Part shown: positions 58,401 to 64,000 of the stretch, one piece after another
Layout: each line of letters begins with the position of its first letter
Position numbering within the stretch: position 1 is the stretch's first letter
NCBI GenBank assembly: GCA_018902385.1
Contig: JABSSW010000005.1
Location: 682,001-746,000 of the forward strand
DNA: 64,000 bases
Direction of reading: 5' to 3'
DNA from: Physcia stellaris
Taxonomy: Eukaryota > Ascomycota > Lecanoromycetes > Caliciales > Physciaceae
Notes under the pieces: generated by a model
What the model saw: the letters and a program-made list of their open reading frames with translations, nothing else
What the model was told of the DNA's origin: nothing
Database searches by the model: none
Program-made: the position numbers and the translations under genes

Positions 58401-58855
58401 GACAGTAATCTCATACGCGCTACAAATCGCAGTAATAGGTGGTGGCCGAGGTTGCGGTGCAAGCAGAGTCTTGCATTTCAATTGGTCAAACAGGGCAGTC
58501 TGAGCCGCGACACTATTGCGAGGTGAGGTGAGAAACATCTGCGACACCGTCAGAGTAGGTTCCATAGACACGGAGCCGGTGGCGTTACGGTATAGCCAGC
58601 CTTGACAGCACCTAGCACCAGTGCAGGGTATCTTATATCATTGGGTCCGATGTAGGCCAGCATCTCGGAGTTGTTCCCACGGCCAATGGTCTTATCGAGC
58701 CACCAGGCCACTCCATTGATAGCGTTGGCAAAGGCACGGTAATTGATCTTGCTATAGCCATCCTTATAGCTCGCTGTGGATATTGGATACTCAGCATAAA
58801 GCGCCTCAGGGTCGGTCCGGGCCCGTTGATCGACTAAATTGGGGATCAAGGCCAT
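55460..58855 (-). CDS. NRPS-like carboxylic acid reductase (A-T-R)
   Basis: Four exons, 58,855-58,589, 58,538-58,300, 58,246-58,084 and 58,024-55,460, join in frame to 1077 residues, the usual size of fungal A-T-R enzymes. Adenylation domain: HTSGSTGIPK at 170, FGATELG near 319, YGSRDLF near 388, and GKGTIQR near 513. Carrier domain: DDFFNLGMDSLHALLLVR, with the phosphopantetheine Ser at about 590. Reductase domain (NAD-binding-4 type): LLTGSTGALGSHLLGRLL at about 680, FISSISSV, and YAESK (catalytic Tyr about 838, Lys about 842). There is no condensation domain. Such enzymes activate an acid with ATP, hold it as a thioester and release it as an aldehyde with NADPH. The substrate cannot be told. 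Neighbours (rhodopsin-domain protein, MFS) suggest a small cluster. Confidence 0.93.
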
Positions 58856-59658
58856 GGTTGCTCAAGATGAAATAGATGGGTCGTTCAGATCAAGGACAGG
58901 AGACAAGGACACTAGACTTGAAGGTGTAGTCTTGTCAGTTGGTGGAATAAGGACTGACCGAAGCATGCGGCATGCAATACATCTAAGAGGTTATCCAACT
59001 CTGGGGGATTTAGGACCTTGACAGCTGCCAAGCCACTAATTGATCACTGTGGAGCAAGCATCATGTGAATTACCGTATTGGTGTTGCCTTGTCCCCGGAC
59101 AAAGAAATGTCCGGGACCCCGGGAGCTGAGGCTCGGGAGTTACACAACATGCGTCATTAAATTTGATTGGCAAGCTGGGAGAGCAGCTCAAGCAGGCGGA
59201 GTAGGAGGTAGATCAGACTGACCGACGACTTTATCGGCGGTGTACTGTTACCGGGCGGTAGATAGTACGACCCAGGATTTCCGATTTCAGCCTCGTCCAC
59301 TAATGCAACTACTACTCCTGCAGGTCAAGTTACATACTCTAAAGTGCTGATGCTCCTGCAAGTCATCACCTCGGCCCGAACGTTTCCCTTCTTGCAGGAA
59401 ACGGTCGCATCCTTCTCGATCGGTGCGGGGCCTCCTGTTGGTCAGACTCATGGCCGAACTCATACGCCAAGTCTCACGCTCTTCTCGTCGTTCTCGTGGC
59501 CCCAAGCTTCGTATTCAGGAGCGATGATACGATGCAGATCTCAGCTATGCCACAGGGGTACAGATGCAACGACGTTAATCTGTCATACATGAATCTCGAC
59601 ACTACGTATAATCTGGGCCTTCAGCCCCTTTCGCATTCTTTTCAAAGCCAAGGAGCCC
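58856..59658. promoter_or_regulatory. divergent promoter of the reductase and the rhodopsin-domain gene
   Basis: 803 bp between divergent start codons. It contains a perfect inverted repeat CCCGGACA-AAGAAA-TGTCCGGG at 59,094-59,115, the form of site bound by Zn2Cys6 regulators (inverted CGG half-sites). Other ORFs in this interval are short and lack domains. Confidence 0.5.
59094..59115. promoter_or_regulatory. candidate Zn2Cys6 regulator site
   Basis: 8-bp perfect arms CCCGGACA / TGTCCGGG around a 6-bp spacer, about 240 bp upstream of the reductase start and 545 bp upstream of the divergent gene. No regulator gene of this class is seen in the window. Confidence 0.4.
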
Positions 59659-60833
59659 ATGACCATGTCCGGAACATCGCCTGCTTACGAGGGGAACAAG
59701 CTTATAGTCTTTACTGCCATCTATCTCCCATTCCAGATTGTTTGCGTAGCATTGAGATATCTCTCAAGATATCTTGTAGAAGGAACCTGGGGTCTGGATG
59801 ATGTCGTGGTCATGGCCTCGCTTGCATCACAGTTGGCCATGGCCGGTATAAGCTTTGGTACACTTAACACATATGACTGGTATGCTGTCATAAATCCACT
59901 GACGATTGGCTAGCTTCTGTCAGATTTGCCGGTGTGGGACACCACGAACAATTTGAAGGAATCAGACCCGCGGAAAGTCGAAGTATGGGGGAAATACCTT
60001 GTGGCCATTTCCATCCTGTACTTCGCAAGTGTCAACGTACCGAAAATTGCCATATTGGCGCTTTACCGTCGGCTTTTCCCCAACAAAAGCAATCGCGTCG
60101 CTATACATGCTGTCATGGTCTTTCTAGTTGGACTCACAATCGCAACCACCCTCGCACTTCTGAGCGCTTGCCGACCTTTTGCAGCAAATTGGAATCCCTC
60201 GATATCTGGCGCTTATTGCATAGATAAAGAGGCCCTTTTTAGATACGGGAGTCTGCCAAACATCATCAGCGACATAGCCATGCTGTTGTTACCCGTTCGT
60301 GTGGTATGGAACCTACACACTACCACACGCTTGAAGATTGGCTTAACAATCACGTTCTTAACGGGGAGCTTGTGAGTCCCTTGAAGCTTGACAATCCAAT
60401 ATATCAATCGCTCACAGCTTTCAGTGGCCTCGTCACATCAATCATTCGTTTCGCAGCATTCTTCCAGCGAAATTCATTCACCGACGGTACTTGGGCCGCT
60501 GTTGATCTTATCATCTGGACACAAGTTGAGCCTGGTGTCTACTTGATCTCTGCCTGCTTGATGACGTTCAGACCCCTGCTAGAGCGTATTGGTCGCAACA
60601 ATCTCCTCGGACTTCAAAGCACAACGGCGGCTAAAGTCTTCCACTCGAATGATACTGAGCGCTGCAGTGTCAATATTCCACTAAAACCGAGAGCTGGCGA
60701 TGATAATGATGGTTTCCATCGACTACAAAGCGACTCGAGGCTTGACTCGCAAATCAAAGTGACGACAAATATTGATGTTGGTTCGGGAGCCACCAAGCAC
60801 AAGGCTGGAGCTGTTGCCTTGAACCCCAATTAA
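59659..60833 (+). CDS. fungal rhodopsin-domain (PTH11-like, seven-helix) membrane protein
   Basis: Exons 59,659-59,857, 59,924-60,371 and 60,425-60,833 join in frame to 351 residues. The pattern is that of the fungal rhodopsin domain: IYLPFQIVCVALRYLSRYL, WGLDDVVVMASL, WGKYLVAISILYFASVNVPK with ILALYRRLFP, then NIISDIAMLLLPVRVVWNLH, GLVTSIIRF and WTQVEPGVYLISACLMTFRP. No N-terminal CFEM domain. The C-terminal 90 residues are a soluble tail. The first intron has two possible acceptors: CTAG (59,913) leads into a family-like VRFAGVGHH but out of frame further on; TCAG (59,923) keeps the frame and is used here. Function in signalling is inferred from the family only. Confidence 0.8.
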
Positions 60834-61473
60834 TGGAGATCGGCAAATTGTGCTGCATGCGTTGTTTATTGGTAGGGATGAGTTACGCACCTCAATCCCA
60901 AGGCCAGAGATTGGCGGGGATTGATTGAAGAAGTACTTTTCTGTAAGGATTGACCAGACTTGGGCTCGACTTCAATCAGCAATACCACTGTTTAAGCAGT
61001 CTTAGCCGATAGTTGGCGCAAAAAGTTGATCCGCCTTTTGGTGCATTTGAAAGTTGGAACCCAGTAGCTTACAAGAAGATCGGGAGATCTAAAGTACCCC
61101 GTTCAACATATATGGCTAGAAAGACCATCATCACACACGATTCCGTGCCAAGATTTGAAATTCGTAGGAATTTAATGCGGTGAGTCCTAAAATGAATCCA
61201 CCGATGGCAGAAATAGAGATGGTGGATTGCACTGATTTGGCTGGGACCCTGAACGTAGGTGACCGGCTTTAAATGACTCAATCGCCGGACCTTGTTCCAA
61301 TTTCGCCCTTTGTTGCATGACCTTATGGGATGTTTCAAGCCGTTGAGGTTTGCACAGTAAGTGTCCCATGTCTTTCGGAGCCAATACCGTGAGACCTGAA
61401 ATTTGGAAGGGCTCATACATTCGATCAAATCAAGCTAAGTTGCATCATAACTATCCACATAGTCTACCGTCCG
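60834..61473. other. intergenic between convergent genes, no gene seen
   Basis: About 640 bp. A minus-strand frame at 61,069-61,428 has no domain features and lies in the 3' region of the transporter gene. Confidence 0.45.
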
Positions 61474-63237
61474 CTAGCTGCGTTCCTTAACGTTTATCCA
61501 TTCCATTGCGAGACTGCTGACAAATGCAGCAGCAGCACTGGCGATTGATAGTGCAAAGGTCCTGGTGAGTGCGAAGTTAAAGACTGCTCTGACTGGGCCG
61601 AGTTGGTTGATTGGTACCACGCTCTTCAGATCATACGCGCCAATGCTTAACAAGGATAAGGAATCAATGCCAGGGAGCGTCGACACCTTCCGAGTTAGTT
61701 CGTTTGTAAAAATGGCTTGACCGATGCCAATCGCTAGGGTAGGCCCCAGACTATTGCAAAACGCAACAAGTGCGCTTCCCGTCGCGAGATCGTCCTTTTC
61801 CAATACAAGTGGCACAGCGCTGAAAGCGATCTGGCGACAGATACCTGCACCAAAGGCGGCCACAAATTGGTAGCCTATCCATTCACCCGGGGTGCTCGTG
61901 GTTTTCAGAGTAAATAACAGACCGGAGCCTATGGTCAGTAGGATGGAGCCGACCCACATGAAGGGAACGTAGTACCCGATGAGCGCTATCAAACTACCGC
62001 TTATCATCGGAGAGACGAGTAACGCCATCAGGTAGGGTAGCGTGTGTATTCCGGATACCTTTGCCGTCGTTCCAAGAACAGCCTGGAAATAGAAAGGGAG
62101 GTAGTTGACATGGGCACCAATGGCCATGGTCATGAAGATGGTGAAGATACAACCTATAGCGGGTGTCCGTTGAGAGATTATGCGAAGTGGTATGGTTGCT
62201 CTAGACGATTTGTATCATTGCATGTTCGTTGGGGGCAAAGCGAGTACATACCTGTCTTTGAGTCGTATCTGCAGTGTAACGAACCCAACACTTAGAAGAG
62301 CAGACCCAAGCAGACAGCCCCAGACGTTCGGAGCGCTCCATGAATAGGCCGTCCCTCCCCACTGCAAGGCTAAAAGTAGACAGACGAAAGCTGCAATCAA
62401 TAGAAAGGCACCCACGATATCGATTCTCGCTAGCTTCTGCCTTGTCGACAGAGAAATGGCTAGATGTGTTGGTGCAGGCGGTTTGAGAACCATGATGATA
62501 ATCATGAATGCCACAAAGCCGATAGCTACACGACGTTAGCATTAGAAACTGCTAGAGGCATTGAGATAGATAGCACTTACGGAGATTCACCCAGAAGCAG
62601 AATCTCCACGTCAAAATGGCAGAATCGGTAAAAACTCCTCCAAGAAGAGGCCCTGCCGCTGAAGCTACGCCGTACATGCTTGTGACAACCGAAACATAGA
62701 AGTGCCTCTTACTGGCTGGGACTGCGTGCGCCATGAGCGTTAAAGTTCCACACCACAAGCCGCCCCCGGCCGCTCCTGAGATTAATCGACCCATGATGAA
62801 AGCAATTGAGTTCGGTGCTGAGGCGCTGACAGCAGATCCTATCTCGAAGATCGCTATCGACACCAGGTACACAGTCTTAACAGGGAAGATGGTGCATAGC
62901 TGTCCGAAAGCCGGCTGGAAGGACATAAGTGTCAAGAAGTAAGAGCTGCCGTACCATCCAACGAGACTCAGATCCTTGAACTCGGTTGTAATTTTGGGAA
63001 TAGCGGTAGCTACAGCGAAGGCATAAGACATTTGGATCTATGCAGGATAAGACCCTGCTTACCTATTATATAATTATCAAGAGCAAGAATCAATACCACA
63101 AACATAAGCCCTATTGTCACTAGGATAAAGGTAAGACCGTGAGGGTAATCTTCATCTTGACGAGAAGCTGCAGTTGATATTGGCAAGTTTTTCTCGGTGT
63201 CCTCTTTACCGGTTTCGGCATTGGCGTCCATCATCAT
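61474..63237 (-). CDS. MFS transporter, DHA2 type (14 helices)
   Basis: Four exons, 63,237-63,063, 63,009-62,581, 62,525-62,252 and 62,200-61,474, join in frame to 534 residues; introns are 51-55 bp. The joins restore [29 protein letters not shown] and KDRATIPLRIISQR, all expected in this family. The first helix holds the LD-x-x-II-ATAIP motif; helix 4 has MGRLISGAAGGGLWCG; helix 5 has [30 protein letters not shown] (motif C region). About 14 helices follow, ending in WINVKERS. DHA2 members export drugs or fungal metabolites at the plasma membrane by proton antiport. Its place next to the reductase fits a cluster exporter. The first ATG is one of three in a row (63,237, 63,234, 63,231). Confidence 0.92.
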
Positions 63238-64000
63238 GCTGCAAATTCTCTCATTCGAGCAATGTGCCACTGGTATAGAACACAAACGGGAAGAAGCGTT
63301 CCTGTTGTAGGCTGTCGAGAGGATGCCGGCTATAACCGTGCTGCACTATGTTACCTAATCGCGTACCTTAAGAGCCCCGCGATTAGTGAAGCACGATTAG
63401 GACATCTGTGTGACTGCGATAGCTGTGTTTGAATTGACCTCGGCATAGTCGAAGAGGATGGCGTAACGTCAGAGCAACACAGTAGTGACACCTGCCACAT
63501 CAAGAGCAAACCACCAGTCGTACATTTTGGCAGTAAGAGCAAGGACAGCGTCCGCAAAGAACGTAGCGCATTACGAGGATCACACGGCCTTGTGTATCCA
63601 ATCGCGGAACAATGCATGAAGGCAAGCATCTATTGGTCCCGCGTTGGACAAGATAGAGTACTAACTTTGGGGCAAGGCACTTCCTGGGTAAACATGACAT
63701 AATTGTATCGCCACCACATTTTGTTGGATTGCATCACTGATACCCGATGCTGGCACAACCGTGGTACGATTGTATCTCATGCCTGCGAGCTGCTGCCTGG
63801 TTCGCGTTGGATGAGACACAAGTGTTCGCCTCGTCTGTATTGCTTGCAGCTTATGTTCGATGCCGAAGCGTGAAGCCCGAGTCCATACTGCATTCAGATG
63901 CAAGAAATCGGAGGCTGAATGCAGGCAGCCCGATAACAGATGTACGCGACGTTGGTCCTACGGAGTAGTAAGTACCTTACGGAGTAGTAAGTACCTTATC
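63238..64000. other. upstream region of the MFS gene; no other gene seen
   Basis: Presumed promoter of the transporter. Open frames are under 95 codons, with no domain. It ends in a tandem repeat cut by the window edge. Confidence 0.45.
63959..63996. repeat. 19-bp tandem repeat, two units
   Basis: TACGGAGTAGTAAGTACCT occurs twice in direct succession and may continue beyond the window. Confidence 0.75.

Noticed and set aside
61069-61428. 119-codon minus-strand frame
   Set aside because: It lies in the 3' region of the MFS gene and has no family features or membrane segments.

Overview
The window comes from a filamentous ascomycete (Pezizomycotina). Introns are 40-80 bp with GT-AG ends. The gene set is fungal: a TOM5/NUP57/NDUFA8/IWS1 housekeeping block, a DUF6594 protein, an NRPS-like reductase and a fungal rhodopsin-domain protein. 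A long AT-rich, mutation-scarred repeat block is joined sharply to gene-bearing DNA. The class is not resolved from sequence alone. No tRNA, rRNA or CRISPR array was seen.

Bases 1-21,590 are a very AT-rich graveyard of LTR retroelements. Three related Ty3/Gypsy copies can be traced: A (about 800-7290, minus), B (about 8012-16688, minus, with both LTRs) and C (16689 to about 20090, plus, lacking its 5' half). B and C form an inverted repeat with arms of about 3.4 kb. Two smaller LTR elements are nested: a gag-like one inside A (about 3404-5894) and a gene-free one inside B (8802-10744, with LTRs, a 5-bp target duplication and a polypurine tract). All are broken and old. The mutation signature is unusual: C before C or T (and G after G or A) is almost gone, while CpA and CpG survive.

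Bases 21,590-25,450 have balanced composition but are gene-poor. They hold copies of a small inverted-repeat element and a relic of an FAD monooxygenase.

Bases 25.4-41.6 kb are gene-dense and mostly housekeeping: a DUF1624-type membrane acyltransferase, IWS1 (transcription elongation), TOM5 (mitochondrial import), NUP57 (nuclear pore), the 20.8-kDa complex I subunit, an Abp2-like ARS-binding protein, the PIG-P subunit of GPI-GlcNAc transferase and a GNAT acetyltransferase. Exon joins were checked by reading frame for each.

Bases 41.6-55.4 kb are accessory: a DUF6594 membrane protein, a small disordered protein, a divergent pair made of a C-terminally anchored protein and a trypsin-fold protein with a Cys nucleophile motif, a fungal membrane protein and a PAQR/Izh receptor whose frame is broken at a C run.

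Bases 55.4-63.3 kb look like a small secondary-metabolism cluster: a 1077-residue NRPS-like reductase (adenylation, carrier, NADP reductase), a divergent seven-helix rhodopsin-domain protein and a DHA2-type MFS transporter. The window ends in a short tandem repeat.
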